A stretch of 64,000 nt of DNA from Enterocloster lavalensis (lineage in GTDB: Bacteria; Bacillota; Clostridia; Lachnospirales; Lachnospiraceae), in contig NZ_CABJCG010000002.1 of assembly GCF_902364025.1 (NCBI RefSeq), positions 248,001 through 312,000 on the forward strand, read 5' to 3'. Both the position numbers and the translations under genes were made by a program. Of this stretch, positions 35,058 to 43,802 are shown in pieces (the stretch's first letter is position 1; each line of letters starts with the position of its first letter). Under the pieces are notes generated by a model that searched no databases, had not been told where the DNA came from, and worked only from the letters and a program-made list of their open reading frames with translations.

Positions 35058-36344
35058 GTGAGCGATCGGGCGTATATTGATACGGAGAATCTTTTGGGGA
35101 TTATGAGGCGGGCCTGCAATTATGTGGATCCACGGCTCATGGACCACGGATACCGGGTGGCCGGAATCGTGTGGAAAATACTGATGGCGAAAGGCGGATA
35201 CGGGCCGCGGGAGATCCGCGACATCTGTTTTCTGGCGCTGCTGCACGACGTGGGGGCGTACAAAACGGATGAGATATCCAGACTGGTCCAGTTTGAGACG
35301 GAGAACGCGGAGAACCACGCCATCTACGGGTATCTGTTTATCCGGTATTTTTCTCCGTTTGCGGATATGGCGCCCTGCATTCTCCACCATCACACGCCCT
35401 GGCGCACGCTGGAACGGGTGGAGGGGATGAGCGGACGCCAGAAGGAAATCGCCCAGATCATTTTTCTGGCGGATCGGATCGACATCGGAGCGTTTTATGA
35501 GAGATGCGGCTGGGACGGATGTGTGGAGCGGATTAAAAGCCTGAAGGGCTATCTGTTCCAACCGGAGCTGGCGGATCTGGTGCTGGATCCGGGTTTTTCG
35601 GTGACAAAGGAGGAGCTTTCGTGGGATTATGAGGGCGGCTGGAAGCAGGTGATGAACCGGCCTTACAGCGCTCAGGAGATCAACGACTGCATGATGATGC
35701 TGGTGTACACCATCGATTTCCGCAGCCGCCACACGGTGACCCACACGATCACCACCACCTGCGTCAGCTGGGAGATCGCCTGCCTGATGGGGCTGGACGA
35801 GACGTACCGGCATCAGATCGCCTGCGGCGCAATTCTCCACGACGCGGGGAAGATCGGGGTGCCGGTGGAGATTCTGGAGTATCCGGGCAGGCTGAGTCCT
35901 CAGGCCATGACCGTGATGCGCACCCACGTGGACATGACGGAGGCCATTTTCGGCGGCGAGGTGGATGAGACCGTGGCCAGGATTGCGCTTCGCCACCACG
36001 AAAAGCTGGACGGATCGGGCTATCCCAGGGGCCTTGGGGCGGCGGACCTCACTGTGGGCGAGCGCCTGGTGGCGGTGGCGGACATCGTCAGCGCATTATG
36101 CGGAACCAGAAGTTACAAGGAGGCCTACCCCAAGGAGCGGGTGATCCGCATCCTGGAGGACATGAAGGGCCAGGGATTGATCGACGGGGAGATCGTGGAC
36201 GTGTTTGTTGAGCATTACGACCTGGTGATGGGGCGGACCCGGCAGGAGTGCCTGCCGCTGATTGAGAAGTACCGGAGGATTCAGGAGGAATTCCGGGAGA
36301 TGTCCGGGAAGAGGGTCAGGGATTGGGTGCTGCCGCGTGAATGA
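35058..36344 (+). CDS. Double HD-domain protein, C-terminal HD-GYP phosphodiesterase type
   Basis: 428 residues with two HD domains. The first (about 15-125) has FLALLHDVGAYKTDE and ILHHHTPW, with the metal His-Asp pair. The second (about 235-400) has the complete HD-GYP set: ILHDAGKIGVP, RTHVDMTEAI, then RHHEKLDGSGYPRGL and ADIVSAL. HD-GYP domains hydrolyse cyclic di-GMP (or cyclic GMP-AMP). No receiver or membrane segment is seen, so the first HD domain may sense a ligand. GGAGGTGA lies just before the GTG. It has its own promoter and terminator. Confidence 0.9.
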   Translation: MSDRAYIDTENLLGIMRRACNYVDPRLMDHGYRVAGIVWKILMAKGGYGPREIRDICFLALLHDVGAYKTDEISRLVQFETENAENHAIYGYLFIRYFSPFADMAPCILHHHTPWRTLERVEGMSGRQKEIAQIIFLADRIDIGAFYERCGWDGCVERIKSLKGYLFQPELADLVLDPGFSVTKEELSWDYEGGWKQVMNRPYSAQEINDCMMMLVYTIDFRSRHTVTHTITTTCVSWEIACLMGLDETYRHQIACGAILHDAGKIGVPVEILEYPGRLSPQAMTVMRTHVDMTEAIFGGEVDETVARIALRHHEKLDGSGYPRGLGAADLTVGERLVAVADIVSALCGTRSYKEAYPKERVIRILEDMKGQGLIDGEIVDVFVEHYDLVMGRTRQECLPLIEKYRRIQEEFREMSGKRVRDWVLPRE

Positions 36345-36368
36345 AAATATGTAAAAAAATGTAAAATG

Positions 36369-36396
36369 AGCGCTGCCGGAGGAGGCAGCGCTTTTT
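36369..36396 (+). terminator. Intrinsic terminator after the HD-GYP gene
   Basis: AGCGCTGCC pairs perfectly with GGCAGCGCT around GGAGGA, followed by TTTT. It may also serve the convergent LysR gene from the other side. Confidence 0.88.
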
Positions 36397-36446
36397 GGAT
36401 GCAATGGGCTGCGGGGGAAGTCTGCGTGCGATTTCGGAAGGCTGGT

Positions 36447-37430
36447 TTATATAAGCTTCTCCACCTCCTCCGGCCGGCAAAACCGGAAGGCGGTATAGTC
36501 CAGCTCCGGGTGGTTGCGCATACATTCCCGGGTGAGGTCGATCAGCTTGCGGGCCGGGAAGGACAGGGGCTTGCCGCGCCTCCAGGAGGCGATCAGGGTC
36601 CGCTCGAAGGGAGGCACGTCCAGGGTGCCCAACAGGGGAACCGTGGGAAATGCGTGGAAATTGCTCAGGTTCATGGTGGTCAGGGAGAAGCCCAGCCCCT
36701 CGGAGGCCAGGGAGGCGGCGGTGTCCGGGTTGACCGTCTCCAGCAGGATACGGGGCATCATGCCGTGCTTTTCAAATATCTGGCGGGACGCCCGGTACAG
36801 GCCCTGGGTTTTCAGCGGCGAGATAAAGGGCGTGTGGCGCAGCTGCTCCGGCCGGAGGTGATATACTGTGTCCCGCATGGCGGGCGGGATGACGTCGCCG
36901 AAGATTTCGTGGGCCGGGGGCAGAACGAACAGCAGGGATTCCGAGGCCAGGGCCTCGTAGTCGATGCCCGGGGTCAGAATCGGGAGGGTGGAGACGATGA
37001 TCAGGTCGATCTTTCCCTCAATCAGCGCCTCCTCCAGGCCCTGGCTGGTGGACTCGAAAATCTGGATGTCCACGTCCGGGTAAGCCTCCGCGTACAGGGG
37101 CAGAATCTGCCCCAGCCATTTCTGCCCGCGGCTCTCGGGGATTCCCACCGCCAGGTGCTCCTTGCGGTTGCCGGCGATCTCCGCCATCTCCAGGTCCAGC
37201 TGGGTTTTCATGGCCATGATGTTGCGGACGCCTCTGAGGTAATGCTCGCCCGCGTAGGTGAGGGCGATGGGGTTCTTGGAGCGGTCGAAAAGCCGCACGC
37301 CAAGGGACTCTTCCAGCTTGTTGATGCTCTTTGTGAGGGCGGGCTGGGATATAAAACATTTCTCTGCGGCTCTGGAGAAGCTCTTGCACTCGTCCAGGGC
37401 GATCAGGTATTCAAACCGAACAAAATCCAT
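36447..37430 (-). CDS. LysR-family transcriptional regulator
   Basis: 327 residues. The N-terminal winged helix-turn-helix (about 1-60) has FEYLIALDECKSFSRAAEKCF, then SQPALTKSINKLEESLGVRLFDRS (quoted in parts). The C-terminal type II periplasmic-binding-protein-like effector domain starts at about 90 (LAVGIPESRG). It reads away from the SGNH/Dpp/C45 operon. The space between contains two matching inverted repeats and a promoter, so it very probably controls that operon and itself. The effector is expected to be a small product of the pathway. GGAGGAATTTC precedes the ATG. Confidence 0.94.
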   Translation of the reverse strand: MDFVRFEYLIALDECKSFSRAAEKCFISQPALTKSINKLEESLGVRLFDRSKNPIALTYAGEHYLRGVRNIMAMKTQLDLEMAEIAGNRKEHLAVGIPESRGQKWLGQILPLYAEAYPDVDIQIFESTSQGLEEALIEGKIDLIIVSTLPILTPGIDYEALASESLLFVLPPAHEIFGDVIPPAMRDTVYHLRPEQLRHTPFISPLKTQGLYRASRQIFEKHGMMPRILLETVNPDTAASLASEGLGFSLTTMNLSNFHAFPTVPLLGTLDVPPFERTLIASWRRGKPLSFPARKLIDLTRECMRNHPELDYTAFRFCRPEEVEKLI

Positions 37431-37490
37431 GTTGAAATTCCTCCATTTTACAATTCTGCGGAAGGGAACGGTGTCTATGAAATTAAGTTA

Positions 37491-37543
37491 TAGAATTCCG
37501 GTTCTAAAAGATATTAGACTCTTTTGTCTAAATTAACTATAAT
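37491..37543 (+). promoter_or_regulatory. Promoter with two tandem LysR-type operator repeats
   Basis: Two inverted repeats of one pattern, TAGA(A/C)-N6-(T/G)TCTA, lie at 37491-37506 and 37515-37530, exactly 24 bases apart. The second can be read as TTAGAC-N6-GTCTAA and overlaps a -35 (TAGACT, 37515-37520), which sits 17 bases from perfect TATAAT (37538-37543). The arrangement fits an activation-and-recognition site pair for a LysR regulator. The operon starts at 37615. Confidence 0.7.
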
Positions 37544-37614
37544 GAATGATATCAATATAGCATAGTGAGAAAAAATACACAATACACTTCTTCCGGCGGA
37601 AAGGGGGAAACCGG

Positions 37615-38292
37615 ATGTACAGAGAGCTTCTTCAAAGCGGGATTCAGGTGAAGATAATCGGAGACGGGGTTGCGGCCGGCAGCGGAAGCTCCGACGACGA
37701 CCGCTCAGGGCCGGTGATCCTCACCGTGGGGGGAAGGGACCACAAGGAACAACTGGGTAAAAAGTGCTGGGCGTCCCTGTTCGGCGCGTATGTCAGGGGG
37801 CTTTACCCGGCCAGCCGGGTGGTGAACCGCTCCGGAAACGGGCTGGACTCCACGCAGCTGCGGGAGAATATCCGGCAGTTCGCGGAGGACAAGGACCGCC
37901 TGGTGCTCCTGATGATCGGCTCCAATGACCGCAGGCTGGAGGACGGTCAGAAACGTTTGAAAGAGAATGTGAAATATCTGCTGGACTACTTTAACCGAAA
38001 AAATAAATCGGTACTTCTCATGTCCTATCCGCCGCCGGCAGAGGCGCATGAGAGCCGGTCCGATCTGTTTTTCCGGATGGCGGAGGTGGACCGGATTCTG
38101 GGGGAAGCGGCCGCGAGCAGGTATGTTCCATTTTTAAGCCACTACAAGCTGCTGCTCTCGTACTACAGGGAGCAGGGGACCACGGTGGAGGAAATGATGA
38201 TGGAGGGGAACGGAATCAGGGACGGGCTTCATCCGCCGGATCTGGTTCACCATCTGATTTTCGAACAGATTGTGCGCATGGTGGAAAATTGA
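37615..38292 (+). CDS. SGNH/GDSL-hydrolase-fold protein with altered nucleophile motif
   Basis: 225 residues, cytosolic (no signal peptide). Blocks of the SGNH fold are present: IIGDGVAAGSG (block I, about 14-24), the block II Gly in NRSGNG (75), GSND with Asn104 (block III) and DGLHPP with Asp203 and His206 (block V). In block I the nucleophilic serine of GDS is replaced by glycine (Gly18); a serine follows at 23. The protein is therefore either an esterase using a shifted serine or a non-catalytic binder. It is the first gene of the operon under LysR control, and the binding-protein gene follows. AAGGGGG lies before the ATG. Confidence 0.82.
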   Translation: MYRELLQSGIQVKIIGDGVAAGSGSSDDDRSGPVILTVGGRDHKEQLGKKCWASLFGAYVRGLYPASRVVNRSGNGLDSTQLRENIRQFAEDKDRLVLLMIGSNDRRLEDGQKRLKENVKYLLDYFNRKNKSVLLMSYPPPAEAHESRSDLFFRMAEVDRILGEAAASRYVPFLSHYKLLLSYYREQGTTVEEMMMEGNGIRDGLHPPDLVHHLIFEQIVRMVEN

Positions 38293-38304
38293 CAAAGCAA
38301 AGAG

Positions 38305-38345
38305 AGAGGAGGGGTGTGGCGCGCCAAGGTGCGCCACGAAGAGCG
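38305..38345 (+). promoter_or_regulatory. Ribosome-binding site separated from its start codon by a hairpin
   Basis: AGGAGGGG (38307-38314) is a strong Shine-Dalgarno but lies 31 bases before the likely ATG at 38346. A hairpin GTGGCGC/GCGCCAC (38316-38322 with 38331-38337) fills 22 of those bases. Folding it leaves 9 bases of spacing, the normal distance. Confidence 0.6.
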
Positions 38346-40001
38346 ATGATGAAAAGACGAGCAAACCAATTACTGGCAGGAGCGACCGCGATGATCATGC
38401 TGGCATTGACGGCATGTTCAGGAGGAGGGCAGACGCCCGCGTCCCAGGCGGCCGGAAGCACTCAGGCGGCGGAGAGCGCCCAGGCTGCGGGCCAGGCGGA
38501 ACCCCCGGCGGATCAGAAGGAAGAGCCCGCCACAGGAGAACCGAAATACGGGGGCCAGCTGCGCGTGACGCTGAACAACGACCCGGCTTCCATGGACCCG
38601 CTTCTGGAGGATTCGGAGCCCGGCCAGATTCCCGCGGCCCACATTTTCGAGACGGCGCTGTGCAACAACATTGCAGGGGAGATCTGTCCCCAGGTCTGCA
38701 CCTTTGAGGAGAAGGACAATCAGGTGATTCTGAAGGTCCGCGAGGGCGTGACCTTCCACGACGGCAGCCCCTGTGAGATCGCGGACGTTGAGGCTTCCGC
38801 AAATCGCTGGCTGAACAACGTGAAGATGGCCAGAACCTATGTGGGCGATTTGATGGAGAGCATGAAGGTGGAGGGCGATGCCCTGGTATTCACCTTCAAG
38901 GCCCCCGCACCCCTTGCCACAACCATGATGTCCGGCTGGGACAGAGGCCTGTACGTGATGCCAAAGGAGCTCTGCGAGAAATACCCGGACAGCAAGATTG
39001 CGGACGCGGACCTGATCGGAACCGGCCCCTACAAGTTTGTGGAGCATCTGGCGGACCGTTATATCAAGATGGAGAAGTATCAGGACTACAAGCCCCTGGA
39101 ATCCGATGAGACCGGAATGGCGGAGACCCGCCACGGCTACGTGGACACCCTGTATTTCTACTCTGCACCGGACATCAACGCCCGCATTTCCGGCGTGCAG
39201 ACCGACGAGTACGACATCGCCTTTGGCGTGCCGGACAACATGAGAGCCACCCTGGAGGCGGACCCCAACCTGGACATCGAGATCAAGGACCTGTCCATCT
39301 ACTGCGGCCTGGTATTCAACTACGAAAAAGGACAGTGCGCGGACGTCAACCTGAGAAACGCCATTTTAGCCTGCCTGGATATGGATTCCCTGATGCTGGC
39401 GGCCCAGGGTTCCGCGGACCTCTACTACCTGAACCCCACCGTGGTCAGCACCAAGAGCAAATGGTTCTGCGAGGAGAGTCTGGGCAAGTACAACGCTCCG
39501 GATATTGAGAAGGCGAAGGATTATCTCTCCAAGTCTTCCTACGACGGAAGCCCGCTGGTGTTTATCACCACCAAGGACAACGCTTACATGTACAAGACCG
39601 CTCTGGCCTTATCGGATATGGTTAAACCGGCAGGAATCGTCATCGACATCCAGGTGTACGACAATGCCACCCTGAAGGACTACCGCATGGATCCCGACAA
39701 GTTTGACATGTTCAGCTCCGGGCTCAGCGAGAAGGTGGACCCCACTCAGATCGCGTTCTTTGAGGACGGATGGGCCGGATTCTACAAGTCCGGGAAAAAG
39801 GATGAGCTGATGGCGAAAATGAACGCGGAGTCCGATTTCAACAAGCGCTATGAGTATTGGGAAGAGATGTGCAAGGTGCTCTATGAGGACCTCCCGATCA
39901 TCACCTTCGGCGAGCGCCGCGTGGTGGAAGTGAAGCGGAAAACCGTCCACAATACCTTTGATACGGTTCAGAAATTTTACTGGAATATCTGGGTTGACTG
40001 A
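38346..40001 (+). CDS. Dipeptide/oligopeptide-type ABC substrate-binding lipoprotein (SBP_bac_5)
   Basis: 551 residues. The lipoprotein signal ends in LTAC (Cys24), followed by an Ala/Gln/Glu-rich linker to about 70. The family 5 binding fold has GGQLRVTLNNDPASMDPLL at its start, CTFEEKDNQVILKVREGVTFHDG, then GTGPYKFVE, all normal for DppA/OppA/NikA-like receptors. It captures the substrate outside the membrane for the BCDF components encoded next. The start is chosen by signal-peptide structure; a TTG at 38289 and a GTG at 38316 are also in frame. The C-terminal end VQKFYWNIWVD is the expected length. Confidence 0.92.
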   Translation: MMKRRANQLLAGATAMIMLALTACSGGGQTPASQAAGSTQAAESAQAAGQAEPPADQKEEPATGEPKYGGQLRVTLNNDPASMDPLLEDSEPGQIPAAHIFETALCNNIAGEICPQVCTFEEKDNQVILKVREGVTFHDGSPCEIADVEASANRWLNNVKMARTYVGDLMESMKVEGDALVFTFKAPAPLATTMMSGWDRGLYVMPKELCEKYPDSKIADADLIGTGPYKFVEHLADRYIKMEKYQDYKPLESDETGMAETRHGYVDTLYFYSAPDINARISGVQTDEYDIAFGVPDNMRATLEADPNLDIEIKDLSIYCGLVFNYEKGQCADVNLRNAILACLDMDSLMLAAQGSADLYYLNPTVVSTKSKWFCEESLGKYNAPDIEKAKDYLSKSSYDGSPLVFITTKDNAYMYKTALALSDMVKPAGIVIDIQVYDNATLKDYRMDPDKFDMFSSGLSEKVDPTQIAFFEDGWAGFYKSGKKDELMAKMNAESDFNKRYEYWEEMCKVLYEDLPIITFGERRVVEVKRKTVHNTFDTVQKFYWNIWVD

Positions 40002-40021
40002 TAACAGAAGGATGTGTTTAT

Positions 40022-40969
40022 ATGATCAATTATACAATTCGGCGGCTATTGTCAGCGATTCCGACTCTGATCATCGTGGCGGTGATGGTATTTTTCCTGA
40101 TCCGCTGCGTGCCGGGCAATCCGGCGCTGACGATGCTGAGCGACGACGCCACAGTGGAAGAAATCGCGGCCATGGAGGCTAAGATGGGACTGGATCAGCC
40201 GGTGCCGGTCCAGTTCGTAAAATGGGTGGGAAATGCGGTCCGCGGCGACTTCGGCAGCTCGATCTACTACGATGAGCCAGCCATGGGCGTGGTGATGTCG
40301 CGTCTGGAGTCCACCTGGATGCTGGTGATCATGGCAATGTTTTTCAGCATTCTGATCGGCGTGCCCCTGGGAATCACCGCGGCGGTTCACCGCAACGGCC
40401 TGCTGGATAAAATGTGCATGGTGCTGTCCATGATCGGAATCTCCATGCCCGGCTTCTGGCTGGCGTTAAACCTGGTGATTCTCTTCGCCATCAAGGTGCC
40501 GATTTTCCCGGCGGTGGGTTACGCCTACATATCCGAGGGCGGGCTGTTGAAATCCATGCGTTATCTGCTGCTTCCCGCCATCGCCCTGGGGCTTCAGCGC
40601 TCGGCCAGCCTGGCCCGGGTGACCCGTTCCAGTATGCTTGACGTGTTAAACAGCGACTATATCCGCACCGCAAGGTCCAAGGGCCTGCGGGAGCGGGCCG
40701 TCGTGTACGTGCACGCGCTTAAGAACGCCATGAACCAGATTATCACGCAGCTGGGCATTTCCATCGCCCATCTGCTGGGCGGCGCGATTGTGATGGAGAA
40801 CGTGTTCAATATTCCGGGCCTGGGCCGTCTGGCCTTCGACTCCATCGTACGCCGGGATTACCCGGTGATACAGGCTCATATCCTGTATGTGGCGTTCATC
40901 TACGTGATTGTAAACCTGGTTGTAGACCTGCTGTATAAATTCTTCGATCCCAGGATCGAGTACAAATAG
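40022..40969 (+). CDS. Dpp/Opp-type ABC permease (DppB-like)
   Basis: 315 residues, six membrane segments. The opening INYTIRRLLSAIPTLIIV and VFFLIRCVPGNPA are typical of DppB-type permeases. The coupling loop SDYIRTARSKGLRERAVVY (EAA motif) contacts the ATPases, and GGAIVMENVFNIPGLGRL is the conserved end piece. AAGGATG lies upstream of the ATG. It dimerises with the DppC-like protein encoded 14 bases further on. Confidence 0.94.
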   Translation: MINYTIRRLLSAIPTLIIVAVMVFFLIRCVPGNPALTMLSDDATVEEIAAMEAKMGLDQPVPVQFVKWVGNAVRGDFGSSIYYDEPAMGVVMSRLESTWMLVIMAMFFSILIGVPLGITAAVHRNGLLDKMCMVLSMIGISMPGFWLALNLVILFAIKVPIFPAVGYAYISEGGLLKSMRYLLLPAIALGLQRSASLARVTRSSMLDVLNSDYIRTARSKGLRERAVVYVHALKNAMNQIITQLGISIAHLLGGAIVMENVFNIPGLGRLAFDSIVRRDYPVIQAHILYVAFIYVIVNLVVDLLYKFFDPRIEYK

Positions 40970-40983
40970 GGGGTGAGGAGAAC

Positions 40984-41823
40984 ATGGGAAAAAAGAGAAA
41001 CTGGAGGAAATTCTTCGGTAAGTACAACATGGTGCTGATCGGAGGAATCATGTTTCTGATCATGGTAATCGTGGCGTTTCTGGCCACCTCCATCGCCCCC
41101 TATGACCCTCAGCACATGAACATGATGGAGAGCTTAAGGCCGCCCAGCGCCGCCCATCTTTGCGGTACCGACGAGTTCGGCCGGGATGTGTTTTCCAGGA
41201 TTATCTACGGCGCGCGGATTTCGCTCAGCATCTCCCTCTCTGTGCTGGTGCTGGTGGGGATTTTCGGGACCGTGCTGGGGATGCTGGCCGGCTTTTACCA
41301 CACCGCCGACACGGTGATCATGCGCTTTATGGACGGTCTGATGGCATTTCCGACCGTGATCCTGGCTCTGGTGATTCTGACGGTGCTGGGCTCCGGTATT
41401 CCGAACCTGGTGCTGGCCCTGTCCATCACCCAGCTGCCCAGAATGGTCCGCACGGTGCGTACCACGGTGATCTCCGCCAAGCAGCTGGAGCACGTGGAGG
41501 CGGCCCGGGCCATGGGCGCTTCGGACGCCCGCATCATGTTCCGCTATATTCTGCCCCTGTGCGTGTCGCCCATGATCGTCCGTCTGACGCTTATCATGGC
41601 GCTGACCGTGTTAAATGAGGCGAGCCTGACATTCCTGGGCGTGGGCCTTTCGCCGGATATCCCCAGTTGGGGAACCATCCTGTCCGAGGCCAGACAGCAC
41701 ATCTACACGTCGCCTTACCTGATCTTTCTGCCGGGCCTGGCGATCCTGTGGTCGGTTATGTCCTTAAACCTGCTGGGCGACGGCCTGCGGGATGTGCTGG
41801 ACCCCAAATTATCCAAGAAATAG
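40984..41823 (+). CDS. Dpp/Opp-type ABC permease (DppC-like)
   Basis: 279 residues. The first membrane segment is at about 20-42, then the periplasmic loop with HLCGTDEFGRDVFSRIIYG, the DppC hallmark. The EAA coupling loop is HVEAARAMGASDARIMFRY. SFLGVG-like LTFLGVGLSPDIPSWG and LSLNLLGDGLRDVLDPK-type end are present. GGTGAGGAG lies upstream. Confidence 0.94.
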   Translation: MGKKRNWRKFFGKYNMVLIGGIMFLIMVIVAFLATSIAPYDPQHMNMMESLRPPSAAHLCGTDEFGRDVFSRIIYGARISLSISLSVLVLVGIFGTVLGMLAGFYHTADTVIMRFMDGLMAFPTVILALVILTVLGSGIPNLVLALSITQLPRMVRTVRTTVISAKQLEHVEAARAMGASDARIMFRYILPLCVSPMIVRLTLIMALTVLNEASLTFLGVGLSPDIPSWGTILSEARQHIYTSPYLIFLPGLAILWSVMSLNLLGDGLRDVLDPKLSKK

Positions 41824-41836
41824 AGGAGGTTAAACC

Positions 41837-42808
41837 GTGAGCAAACGTGTATTGGATATCAATGATCTGAACGTCGGTTTTTCCTCCTACGGAGAGACCA
41901 CAAAGATCGTGACGGATGTGAGTTTTCACATCGACGAGGGTGAAACCGTGGGCATCGTCGGGGAATCCGGCTGCGGAAAGAGCATGACGGCGCTGTCCGT
42001 CATGCGCCTGATCAAGTGCCCGCCCGGTTACATAAAGGGAGAAATCCGCCTCAATGGAAAGAACCTTCTGGAGCTGTCCGAGCGCCAGATGTGCGATGTC
42101 CGGGGCAAGGACGTATCCATGATTTTCCAGGAGCCCATGACCAGCTTAAACCCCGTTATCACCATCGGGAAACAGCTGATGGAGGTGTTCCGCAGCCATG
42201 AGAAAATGACCCGCGAGGAGGCTTGGAAGAAGTCGGTGGAGGCGCTGGAGCTGGTGAAAATCGCCTCGCCTGAACAGCGGATGAAGGAGTATCCCCACCA
42301 GCTCTCCGGCGGTATGCGCCAGAGGGTGATGATCGCCATGGCCCTGTCCTGCCGCCCGCGGCTGCTGATCGCGGATGAGCCGACCACGGCGCTGGACGTG
42401 ACCATACAGGCGCAGATTCTAAAGCTCATGCGGAATCTGAAGGAGACGCTGGACACCTCCGTCATGCTGATCACCCATGATCTGGGCGTGGTGCGGGAGG
42501 TCTGTTCCAGAGCGATTATATTCTACTGCGGGCAGGTCATCGAGGAGGGGCCGGTGGAGGAGCTGTTCGAGAACCCCTGCCATCCCTACACTCAGGGACT
42601 TTTGAAGTCGCTGCCCGTGATGGGGAGCCGGGACCGGCTCTACGTGATACCGGGCACCGTGCCCAGTCCGGGGAATCTGCCGGAGGGCTGCGTGTTCAAT
42701 CCCAGATGCGGCCACGCCACCGAGAAATGTAGAAACTGCAGGCCGCAGATGACCGATATTTCCGATGGACACTGCGTCCGCTGCTGGCTTTACGACAAGG
42801 AGGGATGA
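41837..42808 (+). CDS. Dpp/Opp-type ABC ATPase (DppD-like)
   Basis: 323 residues. Walker [10 protein letters not shown] (about 42-50), Q-loop in IFQEPMTSLNPV, signature LSGGMRQRVMIAMAL, Walker B LLIADEPTTALDVT. The C-terminal oligopeptide-ATPase extension has CVFNPRCGHATEKCRNC, a cysteine cluster common in this subfamily (possible Fe-S or metal site). GTG start with GAGGAGGT 9 bases upstream. It pairs with the DppF-like ATPase encoded 3 bases downstream. Confidence 0.94.
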   Translation: MSKRVLDINDLNVGFSSYGETTKIVTDVSFHIDEGETVGIVGESGCGKSMTALSVMRLIKCPPGYIKGEIRLNGKNLLELSERQMCDVRGKDVSMIFQEPMTSLNPVITIGKQLMEVFRSHEKMTREEAWKKSVEALELVKIASPEQRMKEYPHQLSGGMRQRVMIAMALSCRPRLLIADEPTTALDVTIQAQILKLMRNLKETLDTSVMLITHDLGVVREVCSRAIIFYCGQVIEEGPVEELFENPCHPYTQGLLKSLPVMGSRDRLYVIPGTVPSPGNLPEGCVFNPRCGHATEKCRNCRPQMTDISDGHCVRCWLYDKEG

Positions 42809-42811
42809 GGA

Positions 42812-43792
42812 ATGCCGGATAAACAAGTGATCATGGACGTCAGGCATCTCACCAAATGGTTCCCCATCAAGCGGGGCCTGGCGTTAAAGACAGTGGGTAA
42901 TGTGAAGGCCGTGGACGACGTGTCGTTCCAGGTGTACGAGGGCGAGACTCTGGGGCTGGTGGGAGAGTCCGGCTGTGGAAAGACCACGCTGGTGCGCTCC
43001 ATGCTGCGACTCATCGAGCCCACCGGTGGCGAAATCTTTTATAAAGGGGAAGATTTTCGGAAGCTGGATAAGAAAGCGTTGAAGGGCAAGCGCAAGGACG
43101 TTCAGATCGTCTTTCAGGACCCCTTCGGGTCCCTGCACCCCAAGATGCGCATCCGCACGATTCTGGAGGAACCGCTGATCATCAACCACTACGGGGACAA
43201 AGAGGCGCGGATGGCCCGGGTGAAGGAGCTCATGCGCCTGGTGGACTTGAAGGAGGAACAGCTGGACCGCTATCCCCACGAGTTTTCGGGAGGCCAGCGC
43301 CAGCGGATCGTGATCGCAAGGGCCCTGGCCACCAATCCGGGATTCGTGGTGTGCGACGAGCCGGTGTCCGCCCTGGACGTGTCCGTGCGGTCGCAGATTC
43401 TCAACCTTTTGAAGGATTTGCAGAGGGATTTGAACCTCACCTATCTGTTTATCAGCCATGACCTCTCGGTGATCGAATATATCTGCGACCGGGTGGTGGT
43501 CATGTATCTGGGTAAGGTGGTGGAGCTGGCTTCCAGCGATCAGCTGTTTGCAGCGCCCATGCACCCCTACACCCAGGCGTTACTTTCCGCGGTGCCCCAG
43601 GTGAGGCCCAGTGGGAAGGTGGAGAAGATTCCGCTGGAGGGGGATATCCCCAGCCCTGCAAATCCGCCGTCGGGCTGCTATTTCCACGGGAGATGCAGGT
43701 ATTGTACGGAGGAGTGCAGGACGAAGGCGCCAATGCTTCGTGATCTGGGGGACGGCCATCTGGTCGCCTGCCACCGGTACAACGCGGAATAA
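42812..43792 (+). CDS. Dpp/Opp-type ABC ATPase (DppF-like)
   Basis: 326 residues. The N-terminal LTKWFPIKRGLALKTVG is typical of DppF/OppF. Walker A GESGCGKTT, Q-loop VFQDPFGSLHPKM, signature [15 protein letters not shown], Walker [15 protein letters not shown]. The C-terminal extension has GCYFHGRCRYCTEEC. AGGGATGAGG precedes the ATG. It completes the importer; the C45 hydrolase gene starts 10 bases later, so import and cleavage are likely coordinated. Confidence 0.94.
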   Translation: MPDKQVIMDVRHLTKWFPIKRGLALKTVGNVKAVDDVSFQVYEGETLGLVGESGCGKTTLVRSMLRLIEPTGGEIFYKGEDFRKLDKKALKGKRKDVQIVFQDPFGSLHPKMRIRTILEEPLIINHYGDKEARMARVKELMRLVDLKEEQLDRYPHEFSGGQRQRIVIARALATNPGFVVCDEPVSALDVSVRSQILNLLKDLQRDLNLTYLFISHDLSVIEYICDRVVVMYLGKVVELASSDQLFAAPMHPYTQALLSAVPQVRPSGKVEKIPLEGDIPSPANPPSGCYFHGRCRYCTEECRTKAPMLRDLGDGHLVACHRYNAE

Positions 43793-43802
43793 GGAGGAAG
43801 AA

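Noticed and set aside
38289..38345. TTG start of the first Dpp binding protein, overlapping the previous stop
   Set aside because: It has no Shine-Dalgarno and would put 19 polar residues before the lipoprotein signal. The ATG at 38346 gives a normal signal peptide.
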